DNA of 9,133 nucleotides, taken from positions 1 through 9,133 of the forward strand of contig VXNG01000059.1 of NCBI GenBank assembly GCA_009840695.1. The letters run 5' to 3'. This document shows, one piece after another, positions 1 to 5,494 of the stretch. Each line of letters begins with the position of its first letter. Position 1 is the first letter of the stretch. The position numbers and the translations under genes were made by a program. Under the pieces are notes generated by a model. It made no database searches, was not told where the DNA came from, and worked only from the letters and a program-made list of their open reading frames with translations. Source of the stretch: Acidimicrobiaceae bacterium (lineage in GTDB: Bacteria; Actinomycetota; Acidimicrobiia; Acidimicrobiales; Aldehydirespiratoraceae).

Positions 1-96
1 CCCGGTGAAGACGAAGGCCACGAACTTGGCGATGGCGAGCCCGAGGTTGGCGAACAGGGCAGCGAGGATCGCCTTCGTTCCGTCGCTGGCCGCCAT
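1..96 (-). CDS. Cation diffusion facilitator (CDF) family transporter, N-terminal fragment
   Basis: Read on the minus strand from an ATG at 96, this frame is open to the window edge and gives 32 residues: MAASDGTKAILAALFANLGL followed by AIAKFVAFVFTG. This start, with a short polar lead, an ALxANLGLAIAKF segment and the beginning of TM1, is typical of bacterial CDF metal/proton antiporters, where it normally runs into a (S)SSMLAEAxHSxxD segment that lies outside the window. CDF proteins export divalent metals such as Zn, Fe, Mn or Co across the inner membrane; the substrate cannot be judged from this fragment. The gene is divergent from the MaoC-like gene. No Shine-Dalgarno sequence precedes the ATG; a TAGCCT hexamer lies 8 bases upstream, so the mRNA may be leaderless. 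The family call rests on 32 residues only. Confidence 0.72.
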   Translation of the reverse strand, partial: MAASDGTKAILAALFANLGLAIAKFVAFVFTG

Positions 97-104
97 GGGC
101 GGCA

Positions 105-110
105 AGGCTA
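105..110 (-). promoter_or_regulatory. Putative -10 element of a leaderless promoter for the CDF gene
   Basis: The minus strand reads TAGCCT here (TANNNT pattern), ending 8 bases before the ATG at 96, so transcription would start at or next to the start codon. The same hexamer precedes the methionine aminopeptidase gene. No clear -35 element is visible. Inferred from spacing, not measured. Confidence 0.42.
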
Positions 111-190
111 GCTGCGATGCCCGCCGACGCTGCCGGCCAGGACGGCCAGTAAGGGGCGGCACCGGGGTCGGCCGCAGGTCCGTGGGGCGC

Positions 191-196
191 TAGCGT
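191..196 (+). promoter_or_regulatory. Putative -10 element of a leaderless promoter for the MaoC-like gene
   Basis: TAGCGT (TANNNT) ends 8 bases before the GTG at 205, and no purine-rich ribosome binding site lies between. The expected transcription start is about 203-205, at the start codon. The -35 region is weak. Confidence 0.42.
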
Positions 197-204
197 CTCG
201 GCTC

Positions 205-666
205 GTGACAACGGTCTTCGCCACGCCCGACGAGCTGTTGGGCGCCGTCGGCCGGGATCTCGGCCACAGCGACTGGGTGACCGTCGACCAGGCCCGGATC
301 GACATGTTCGCTGAGGCGACCGGGGATCACCAGTGGATCCACGTCGATCCCGAAGCGGCCGCTGTGGGTCCGTTCGGAGCCACCATCGCGCACGGTTATC
401 TGACGCTGGCCCTCACCAATATGCTGCTGCCGGAGATCGTGCGGGTGGAGGGGATCTCGATGGGGATCAACTACGGAGTCAACCGGGTGCGCTTCCCGCA
501 GCCGGTCCTGGTGGGGTCGCGGCTGCGGGCCTCAGCGACCCTGACGTCCGCCGAGGAGTTGCCCGGCGGCTCGGGCGTCCAGACGGTGATCACCGTTACC
601 GTTGAGATCGAGGGCCAGGCCAAGCCGGCCTGCGTCGTCGAGTCGGTCAGCCGGTTCCTCCGCTGA
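205..666 (+). CDS. MaoC-like (R)-specific enoyl-CoA hydratase / hot-dog fold dehydratase
   Basis: This 153-residue protein is a single hot-dog fold MaoC-type domain of normal length. Residues 38-46 read ATGDHQWIH, the R-hydratase signature, with the expected catalytic Asp41 and His46 and the following DPE. The motif continues to IAHGYLTL (62-69), the central-helix end typical of MaoC/NodN-like proteins. The family adds water across trans-2-enoyl-CoA to give (R)-3-hydroxyacyl-CoA, in fatty acid, polyhydroxyalkanoate or polyketide metabolism; the substrate here is unknown. It is cytosolic, with no signal peptide or membrane span. The GTG start at 205 is chosen because the domain needs almost all of the frame and a -10-like hexamer sits 8 bases upstream. 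The protease gene begins 17 bases after its stop, so the two are probably cotranscribed, although the functional link is not obvious. Confidence 0.87.
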   Translation: MTTVFATPDELLGAVGRDLGHSDWVTVDQARIDMFAEATGDHQWIHVDPEAAAVGPFGATIAHGYLTLALTNMLLPEIVRVEGISMGINYGVNRVRFPQPVLVGSRLRASATLTSAEELPGGSGVQTVITVTVEIEGQAKPACVVESVSRFLR

Positions 667-683
667 GCGCCCGGAGCCTCGCT

Positions 684-2642
684 GTGATGCGTTCCCTTGT
701 CGACTGGCGCGTGAGTCGCCGGGTCGGGGCTGCCGTCCTGGCCGCTCTGGTCGCCTGGCCGGCCGTCGCGGTCGCGCAGGACACCGGCACCGGAGCCGAG
801 CCTGAGTCCGCCACCGGTACCGAATCCGAGGCTCCGGCCGCCCGGGTTGCGTGCGACGACGCTCCGGCGGTGTTCGATCTCCTGTGCATCAGCTACGGGT
901 TGCTCAAGGAGAACTACGTCGACGAGCCGGTCGACGAGGACTTGGCCGCAGCCGCGGCCGAGGGGGTGCGGGAGACCGGGCTGGCCTTGCGGAGCACCGA
1001 AGCCGTCCCGCCGTGCGCGCTGCCCTCGCCCGCGTTCGAGCAGACCTGCGCGGAGATCGACGCCGTGGGCGACACCGCGGCCGCGGTCTGGGCCGCCTCC
1101 AGTGCGATGTTCGCCTCGCTGGGGGATCCCAACACCTTCCTGATGTCGCCGTCGGAGTACTTGCAAACGCAGGCCCGCCTGAGCACGGGCCTGCCGTACG
1201 CCGGTATCGGCCTGAGGTTGGGTCTGTTGAACGGCACGGTTGCCTGCAGCGCGCTGTCCGAGACTTGCCGGCTGGTTGTGTCCGAAGTGTTCCCGGGCAG
1301 TCCGGCCGAGCGGGCCGGCTTGCAGCCCGAAGATGTCCTCCTGCTCATTGCCGGTCTGGTTCCGTCGGGTTCGCGCTGCGGATTGCAGGACTTGCCCGCA
1401 TTCGAATTGGGCAGCGTCGTGCCGGTCATCGTCGAGCGGAACGGCCGCAGGAGAGCCTTCGGGGTGGAAGCCGCGCCAGTGTTCGTCCCTGCGGTCGCCA
1501 GCAGGACTGTGGCGGGCACCATCGGATATCTGCGTCTCGAATCCTTCGGTGCAGGAGCCGATGAGCGTGTCGGCGAGGAACTCGAGTCCCTGCTCGACTC
1601 TGGTGTGGAGTCGATAGTCGTCGACCTGCGGGGCAATCCCGGGGGCTATCTGGAGACCGTCGTCAACATCGCCGGGATGTTCCTGGACGACCGCCAGGTC
1701 GTGATCCGGGAAGAGTCCAGGCTCGACACCCTCCGTCACCTGGTCAGCGGGCACGGAGGCCTGCCGAACCCGGCTCTGCTTCCCGCCGCGGTGGCGGTGG
1801 ACGGGTCGTCGGCGTCGGCGTCGGAGGTCTTGACGCTGGCCCTGCGCGACCACGGTCGTGCCACCGTGGTGGGGACGACCACCTACGGAAAGAACACCGG
1901 CCAGTACACGTGGGCCGTGCAGTCGCGCAACGGCACATTGCTGGGGGGTGCCCGGGTAACGGTGTTCAGATGGTTCGGACCGGATGGCACCAGCGCCGAA
2001 GGAGGCATCGCGCCCGACGTCGAGCTCGACTTCTCGGACTGCTGGCATCCCATCGGCTTCACCCGCCTGGCGGCGGCCGCGGCAGGGCTGCCCGGCGGCT
2101 TTCCGGCCGACGTCCAGATGGACGGCGAGTGGTTCGACGCGGTGGCCGCGCTGGCGGAGGACGGCGTGCTGGCCGGAACCGAGTGCGGGCCGGGCCTCTT
2201 CTGCCCTGGCGATGCGATCCCGAGGTGGCTGACGGCAGTGTGGCTGGTGCGGGTCCTCGACGGCCAGGATCCAGAGCCGATCAGCACATCACGGTTCGCC
2301 GACGTCGATGCCGGCCAGTGGTGGGCCGCCCATGTCGAGCGGCTGGCCGAGCTCGGGATCACCCGCGGATGCGGCGCGGGCCCGCGGTACTGTCCCGACG
2401 ATCCGGTCACCCGCGCTCAGGCGGCGAGCTTCCTGGAAAGGGCGTTCCGCCTGGATCCAGCTCCGCCGGCGGCGTTCGCCGACACGCACGGCAACTTCCA
2501 TGTGGCCGCCATCGATGCTCTGCACGCGGCGGGGATCACCAAGGGCTGTTCGGCTGATCGGCTGGAGTTCTGCCCGGACCGGGCCACGACGCGGGTCGAG
2601 ATGGCGCTCTTCCTGGATCGGGCCCGCAACCGCTCCAACTAG
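684..2642 (+). CDS. Exported S41 family (C-terminal-processing type) serine protease with PDZ and three SLH-like repeats
   Basis: This 652-residue protein has a Sec signal peptide at about 1-32 (twin-Arg-poor basic start, hydrophobic core, AVA cleavage site before QDTG). A PDZ domain lies at about 168-260 (AGIGLRL, then GSPAERAGLQPEDVLL) and the S41 core at about 270-450. The core has GYLRLESFG, the strand motif VDLRGNPGG (313-321), the nucleophile motif SSASASE and YGKNTGQ. Catalytic Ser378, Lys403 and Gln407 match the +25 and +4 spacing of E. coli Prc. The C-terminus carries three SLH-like repeats at about 473-523, 538-590 and 598-650, each with a Cys pair (for example GCGAGPRYCPDD). The first repeat is degenerate. 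It probably acts outside the membrane, anchored to the wall or S-layer, cleaving exposed C-termini; the substrate is unknown. The start is GTG 684 or ATG 687; GGAG at 673-676 fits 684 better. Confidence 0.87.
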   Translation: MMRSLVDWRVSRRVGAAVLAALVAWPAVAVAQDTGTGAEPESATGTESEAPAARVACDDAPAVFDLLCISYGLLKENYVDEPVDEDLAAAAAEGVRETGLALRSTEAVPPCALPSPAFEQTCAEIDAVGDTAAAVWAASSAMFASLGDPNTFLMSPSEYLQTQARLSTGLPYAGIGLRLGLLNGTVACSALSETCRLVVSEVFPGSPAERAGLQPEDVLLLIAGLVPSGSRCGLQDLPAFELGSVVPVIVERNGRRRAFGVEAAPVFVPAVASRTVAGTIGYLRLESFGAGADERVGEELESLLDSGVESIVVDLRGNPGGYLETVVNIAGMFLDDRQVVIREESRLDTLRHLVSGHGGLPNPALLPAAVAVDGSSASASEVLTLALRDHGRATVVGTTTYGKNTGQYTWAVQSRNGTLLGGARVTVFRWFGPDGTSAEGGIAPDVELDFSDCWHPIGFTRLAAAAAGLPGGFPADVQMDGEWFDAVAALAEDGVLAGTECGPGLFCPGDAIPRWLTAVWLVRVLDGQDPEPISTSRFADVDAGQWWAAHVERLAELGITRGCGAGPRYCPDDPVTRAQAASFLERAFRLDPAPPAAFADTHGNFHVAAIDALHAAGITKGCSADRLEFCPDRATTRVEMALFLDRARNRSN

Positions 2643-2678
2643 CGGGACTGGATTCGTTCGTCTGCCCGCTCGGCCTCT

Positions 2679-2684
2679 TAGCCT
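2679..2684 (+). promoter_or_regulatory. Putative -10 element of a leaderless promoter for the methionine aminopeptidase gene
   Basis: TAGCCT lies 5 bases before GTG 2690 and 8 bases before ATG 2693. It sits in the only spacer (47 bases) between the protease and aminopeptidase genes, suggesting that the latter has its own promoter. The -35 region is not convincing. Confidence 0.42.
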
Positions 2685-2689
2685 GTGAG

Positions 2690-3652
2690 GTGATGGCGAA
2701 GCGCAAGCGGCGGGTTCCCGCCGGTGTGGGAGCGAGCAGCATCCCGGCGTCGCATCCGCCAGTGCGACCGGGGCTCGTGAGCTCCCAGCGCCGCGTTCCG
2801 GCCGGCATCGAACGCCCGCCCTACGCATCGCTACCTGGTGGGGAGCCTCATCCTCCGGTGTCGTCGCTGGCCCGCACTCCGGCCGAGTTGGATGCCATGC
2901 GCCGCACCGGGGCGCTCGCGGCCGAGGTGCTGATCGCGGCCTGCGAGCACGTCCGGGTCGGGATGGCCACCGACGCCATCGACCGGTTCGTGCACGAAGC
3001 CGCCGTGGCTGCGGGCGCTTACCCGAGCCCGCTCGGCTACCGGGGCTACCCGAAGTCGGTATGCACATCCGTCAACGAGGTGATCTGCCACGGGATCCCC
3101 GACTCGCGCCGCCTGGCCCCCGGCGACATCGTCAACATCGACGTGACGGTGTACCGGGAGGGGGTCCACGGCGACACCTCGGTGACGCTGATGATCGGCG
3201 AGGTGGACGAGCACTCCCGGCGCCTGGTGGCCGAGACCCGCGTCGCGCTCCACGAGGGGATCGGGGCCGTGCAGGCAGGCGCGGCCGTGTCCGACATCGG
3301 CCGGGCCATCCAGAACCACGCCTGGAGGCACAGCCTCGGCGTGGTGCGGGAGTTCATCGGCCACGGGGTGGGCACGGAGTTCCACTCCGGGCTCCAGGTG
3401 CCCCACTACTACGACCGCCGGCACTCGACGGTCCTGGGCGAGGGGATGACCTTCACCATCGAGCCGATGCTCACGTTGGGCTCTCCGGAGGCTGCGATGT
3501 GGGACGACGGGTGGACCGCGGTCACCGTCGACGGCCGCCGCACCGCCCAGTTCGAGCACACTCTCGCCTGCACCGCCGAGGGAGCCGAGATCCTGACTCG
3601 CACCGCCGCGGGCGAGTGCGCCCACGACCTGTTCACCCAGCCGGTCGGCTAG
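2690..3652 (+). CDS. map: Type I methionine aminopeptidase with N-terminal extension (MapB-like)
   Basis: This enzyme removes the initiator methionine from new proteins in the cytosol. The five metal ligands are all present: Asp151 (NIDV), Asp162 (HGDTS), His225 (IGHGVG), Glu258 (TIEPM) and Glu289 (QFEHT). Their spacings of 11, 63, 33 and 31 equal those of E. coli Map, and the catalytic-loop His134 is in ICHGIPD. The 320 residues exceed the E. coli enzyme (264) because of a roughly 55-residue Pro/Arg-rich leader. The leader contains a PxxP motif (PVRP, 24-27) and a repeated RRVPAG (7-12 and 34-39). The second copy aligns in style with the MapB leader of Mycobacterium tuberculosis, where such extensions are thought to contact the ribosome. 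The start is GTG 2690 or ATG 2693, with no separate ribosome binding site. It may be one of two Map paralogues, as in mycobacteria. Confidence 0.95.
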   Translation: MMAKRKRRVPAGVGASSIPASHPPVRPGLVSSQRRVPAGIERPPYASLPGGEPHPPVSSLARTPAELDAMRRTGALAAEVLIAACEHVRVGMATDAIDRFVHEAAVAAGAYPSPLGYRGYPKSVCTSVNEVICHGIPDSRRLAPGDIVNIDVTVYREGVHGDTSVTLMIGEVDEHSRRLVAETRVALHEGIGAVQAGAAVSDIGRAIQNHAWRHSLGVVREFIGHGVGTEFHSGLQVPHYYDRRHSTVLGEGMTFTIEPMLTLGSPEAAMWDDGWTAVTVDGRRTAQFEHTLACTAEGAEILTRTAAGECAHDLFTQPVG

Positions 3653-3670
3653 TCCTCGCGGCGGGTGCTT

Positions 3671-4075
3671 CTACTCTGCCGACTTTGCGATCACGAAGGC
3701 TGGGTCGGAGAGGAGGGATGGCTCGCGGTGCTCTCCCTGGCCGGAGCGGACGCTGCCGGCGTGGGCTAGGACCGTCAGGAGCGCTGCGACGAGCAGCACC
3801 GCGAGCCATCCCAAGGGGCCGAGACCCACGTCCGGGCCGGCCGATACGGTCCGTCGGGTTGCCGGTCCGTAGGGCAGGGGGGACGTGCCACCTTCGTCGG
3901 TGTCGGCCGGATCCCCGCCTTGTGGCGCGACGAGCGATCCGGGTCCAGTCTGGCCGTGGGGGACTGTGGGTTCGTGGGCGGCGGTGGAGCCGTGGGGGAG
4001 GGTGGGTTCGACGAGAAGCCTGACCTCTTCGTGCGCCTCGGGTGGCGCCAAGTCGCCGCTTACGAGGGAGGTCAC
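3671..4075 (-). CDS. Small proline-rich single-span membrane protein, unknown function
   Basis: I do not recognise this 134-residue protein. Residues 1-85 are Pro/Gly/His-rich and hydrophilic, and include an imperfect repeat, EPTLPHGST (23-31) and EPTVPHGQT (35-43). One clear membrane segment follows at about 87-106 (LGWLAVLLVAALLTVLAHA), then a 28-residue polar tail. There is no N-terminal signal peptide. The GTG start at 4075 lies 13 bases after the stop of the upstream 45-residue membrane protein. No Shine-Dalgarno sequence is visible, so expression probably depends on translation of that upstream gene. Third codon positions are mostly G/C, as in neighbouring genes, which supports coding. 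It converges on the methionine aminopeptidase gene with 18 bases between stops. Topology and role cannot be told from sequence alone. Confidence 0.55.
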   Translation of the reverse strand: MTSLVSGDLAPPEAHEEVRLLVEPTLPHGSTAAHEPTVPHGQTGPGSLVAPQGGDPADTDEGGTSPLPYGPATRRTVSAGPDVGLGPLGWLAVLLVAALLTVLAHAGSVRSGQGEHREPSLLSDPAFVIAKSAE

Positions 4076-4088
4076 GGGTCGGTGGTCG

Positions 4089-4226
4089 TCAGATGCCGCG
4101 GTGGTTGCGGCGGTACCTCGGAACGGCCAGAGCGGCTGCAGCGGTGGCGGCCGCGGCTAGGACGAACCAACTCGTGGTCCAATAGCGCCGGTGGCGCATG
4201 GTGTCGCTGCTGGTGGAGTCGGACAT
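4089..4226 (-). CDS. 45-residue single-span membrane protein, unknown function
   Basis: An ATG at 4226 is preceded by a strong Shine-Dalgarno sequence (AGGAG at 4232-4236, spacing 5), so this start is preferred over longer upstream options that would overlap the divergent regulator. The product has a Ser/Asp/Thr-rich head (MSDSTSSDTM), a basic RHRRY patch, one membrane segment at about 17-35 (TTSWFVLAAAATAAAALAV) and a basic tail (PRYRRNHRG). The tail is strongly positive, so by the positive-inside rule either end could face the cytoplasm. It is the first gene of a two-gene unit with the proline-rich membrane protein, and is divergent from a LuxR-type regulator across a spacer full of TCTGCCA boxes. 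I do not recognise a family. Confidence 0.55.
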   Translation of the reverse strand: MSDSTSSDTMRHRRYWTTSWFVLAAAATAAAALAVPRYRRNHRGI

Positions 4227-4231
4227 GATGT

Positions 4232-4236
4232 CTCCT
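4232..4236 (-). promoter_or_regulatory. Shine-Dalgarno site that fixes the start of the 45-residue membrane protein
   Basis: The minus strand reads AGGAG five bases before the ATG at 4226, within AAGAGGAGACATC. It is one of the clearest ribosome binding sites in the window, and contrasts with the SD-less start of the divergent regulator. Confidence 0.6.
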
Positions 4237-4330
4237 CTTGGTTCCTCTTGTTGCCGGTTCCCGAACTTGCTTTCGGTTACCGGCGGCTGATGTCCACAGG
4301 CTGAGCTTGGCACTGTCGAGACGCGCAATG

Positions 4331-4401
4331 TCTGCCAATCTCTGCCAGATCCGGCCCAGTCGTGGCAGAAACCTGCCAACCTGCTGGCAGAGTTCTGCCA
4401 G
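4331..4401 (+). promoter_or_regulatory. Cluster of six TCTGCCA-type boxes, probable operator array
   Basis: Exact 7-mers TCTGCCA occur at 4331-4337, 4341-4347 and 4394-4400. Their complements TGGCAGA are at 4363-4369 and 4385-4391, and a partial copy CTGCCA is at 4373-4378. The last two exact copies form a perfect palindrome, CTGGCAGA-GT-TCTGCCAG (4384-4401). Box centres are spaced roughly 10, 22, 10, 12 and 9 bases apart, close to whole helical turns, as expected for cooperative binding on one face. The array lies in the 262-base spacer between the small membrane protein genes and the LuxR-type gene, about 90-160 bases upstream of the latter. By analogy with dyad-binding LuxR/GerE-type regulators, the adjacent regulator is the obvious candidate ligand; this is inference. 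Confidence 0.6.
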
Positions 4402-4475
4402 AGCCGCCGAACTGACGCCACCAGCCCCCGCGCCGCGTGACCGGCGCTGGTGCTACACCGGCAGATCGAGTTCGG

Positions 4476-4481
4476 TACTGT
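4476..4481 (+). promoter_or_regulatory. Putative -10 element of a leaderless promoter for the LuxR-type regulator
   Basis: TACTGT (TANNNT) ends 7 bases before GTG 4489, which is in frame with the regulator. This supports 4489 over the in-frame upstream ATG at 4450, which lies in front of the hexamer and would not be transcribed from it. Confidence 0.45.
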
Positions 4482-4488
4482 AGGGGCC

Positions 4489-5193
4489 GTGGGCGGTGAA
4501 CTGAGCGAAGGCCTTGCTCTCGCGCGGGTCCGTCTCGCTTGCGGTCGCATGGTCGGAGGTGCCGACGCCATGTTGGAGGCTTACCGCTTCGGGGTGCCGG
4601 AGGGTCCCCACCGCGAGCCCTGGGCACCGGAGTACCACCGCCAGTCTGTGCACGTCTACAACGAGTCTCTGCCGTGGTCGTATCAGCGCGATATCGCAAA
4701 GCTGTTCCGTGACAGCCTGAGTGCCATGGCAGGGCGCTCGATTCCCTCGGACTTGGCCGAGGACTGGGCGATAGTCACCGCCTACATGCGCGAGGCTGCC
4801 CGTTCCATCGAGGATTGGCTGGCGTCCGGCGAGCCGCGGCTGGACCGATCGGGGCTGGCAGTGTCTCCGGAGTTGATGGCCAACATTCCGAGGGTCGTCC
4901 ACTGGGACGCCTTGGCCGGGCTGACCACCCAGGGCGGCATCCGCAGGCTGAAGGACGCCTGCGTCGCGGTGAAGCAGTATTTTGACGCTGAGGCGCCTCC
5001 ATCCCTCAAGGCCTCTGAGCGGCTGATGCTGGAGAGGCTCGCATCCGGGGCGGCGATCGCGGACGTGGCATCCGAGATGGGCTACTCGGAGCGCTCGATG
5101 TACCGGGAACTGGCCAAGCTCTGGGACAAGCTCGGAGTGTCGGGCCGAGCGGCCGGGGTGCGCAAGGCGACCGCTGAAGGCCTTATCGACTGA
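4489..5193 (+). CDS. LuxR-type (GerE) HTH regulator with an unrecognised N-terminal region
   Basis: Starting at GTG 4489 the product has 234 residues. The C-terminal 173-234 fits a LuxR/GerE helix-turn-helix: LKASERLMLERLASG, then IADVASEMGYSERSMYRELA as scaffold and recognition helices, then LWDKLGVSGRAAGVRKATAEG, matching the family's KLGVxxRxxAVxxAxxxG ending. The N-terminal 172 residues are alpha-helical in character, soluble and rich in Trp, Tyr and Arg. I recognise no receiver, PAS, GAF or autoinducer-binding domain, and there is no phosphoacceptor-type DD/D...K pattern. The input signal is therefore unknown. It is divergent from two small membrane protein genes, with an array of TCTGCCA boxes in between, which suggests autoregulation and control of that pair. 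HTH call strong; partner and signal inferred. Confidence 0.75.
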   Translation: MGGELSEGLALARVRLACGRMVGGADAMLEAYRFGVPEGPHREPWAPEYHRQSVHVYNESLPWSYQRDIAKLFRDSLSAMAGRSIPSDLAEDWAIVTAYMREAARSIEDWLASGEPRLDRSGLAVSPELMANIPRVVHWDALAGLTTQGGIRRLKDACVAVKQYFDAEAPPSLKASERLMLERLASGAAIADVASEMGYSERSMYRELAKLWDKLGVSGRAAGVRKATAEGLID

Positions 5194-5280
5194 TACCCAC
5201 CGGGCGAGCCGCCTCCCTTGTTGTCATCGCTCACGGATGGGTTCGTGGGCGGGCTGAGAACGCCAGCCGTGCCTGGTTGA

Positions 5281-5323
5281 CGCCATCGGTCGATGGCGGT
5301 ATCGGCTCGGGCGGGACCGATGG
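5281..5323. repeat. Two mutually exclusive inverted repeats
   Basis: CGCCATC (5281-5287) pairs with GATGGCG (5292-5298) around a 4-base loop. Alternatively CCATCGGTC (5283-5291) pairs with GACCGATGG (5315-5323) around a 23-base loop. The arms overlap, so only one can form at a time. They lie 88 bases beyond the regulator stop and have no T-run, so they could be a weak terminator or a structured RNA element; the function is unproven. Confidence 0.45.
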
Positions 5324-5433
5324 AGGAGGGGTTAGGCCTCGGCGGGCGTAGGTGCCCACTGCGAAGCCGGGGTCGCGGCGCAGGGCTTGGACGAGTCGCA
5401 TGCGCCAGGTCGCGTTGAGGGTCGCAAACTGCT

Positions 5434-5462
5434 GCATCCAAACAACCGGGTCGCTCCGTAGT
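5434..5462 (+). promoter_or_regulatory. Candidate SigK-type promoter for the fasciclin gene
   Basis: GCATCC (5434-5439) is separated by 16 bases from CCGTAGT (5456-5462). This resembles the mycobacterial SigK consensus as I recall it (CCATCC, about 17 bases, CCGAATC). Transcription would start near 5469, leaving a short leader with the ribosome binding site at 5484-5489. The match is partial and the consensus comes from memory. Confidence 0.3.
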
Positions 5463-5483
5463 GAGGGTGAGGTCTGCAACACA

Positions 5484-5489
5484 GGGAGG
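5484..5489 (+). promoter_or_regulatory. Ribosome binding site of the fasciclin lipoprotein gene
   Basis: GGGAGG lies five bases before ATG 5495, a clear Shine-Dalgarno match that fixes the start. Confidence 0.65.
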
Positions 5490-5494
5490 CGACC

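Larger units (their letters stand above)
5194..5494. other. Gene-poor spacer with overlapping inverted repeats and an orphan reading frame
   Basis: This 301-base stretch lies between the regulator and the fasciclin gene. It holds two overlapping inverted repeats at 5281-5323 and, at its right end, the likely fasciclin promoter and ribosome binding site. A minus-strand frame from ATG 5437 to the stop at 5231 would give 68 residues (starting MQQFATLNATWRMRLVQALR), with G/C-biased third positions in its first half and a Pro-rich second half. It has no ribosome binding site or recognisable family. It could be a small gene, a decayed remnant or chance; I do not call it as a gene. Confidence 0.35.

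Noticed and set aside
471..2048. A 525-codon minus-strand open frame antisense to the MaoC-like and S41 protease genes
   Set aside because: It is a GC-rich shadow frame: Arg/Gly/His-rich with no recognisable domain, fully covered by genes with intact catalytic motifs on the plus strand.
4331..4401. Possible CRISPR or tandem repeat array from the repeated TCTGCCA units
   Set aside because: The units are only 7 bases, occur in both orientations and have no equal-length spacers, so operator boxes explain them better.
4089..4571. Longer version of the 45-residue membrane protein starting at 4571
   Set aside because: It would overlap the regulator gene and the operator array and has low-complexity sequence; the strong Shine-Dalgarno site fixes the start at 4226.
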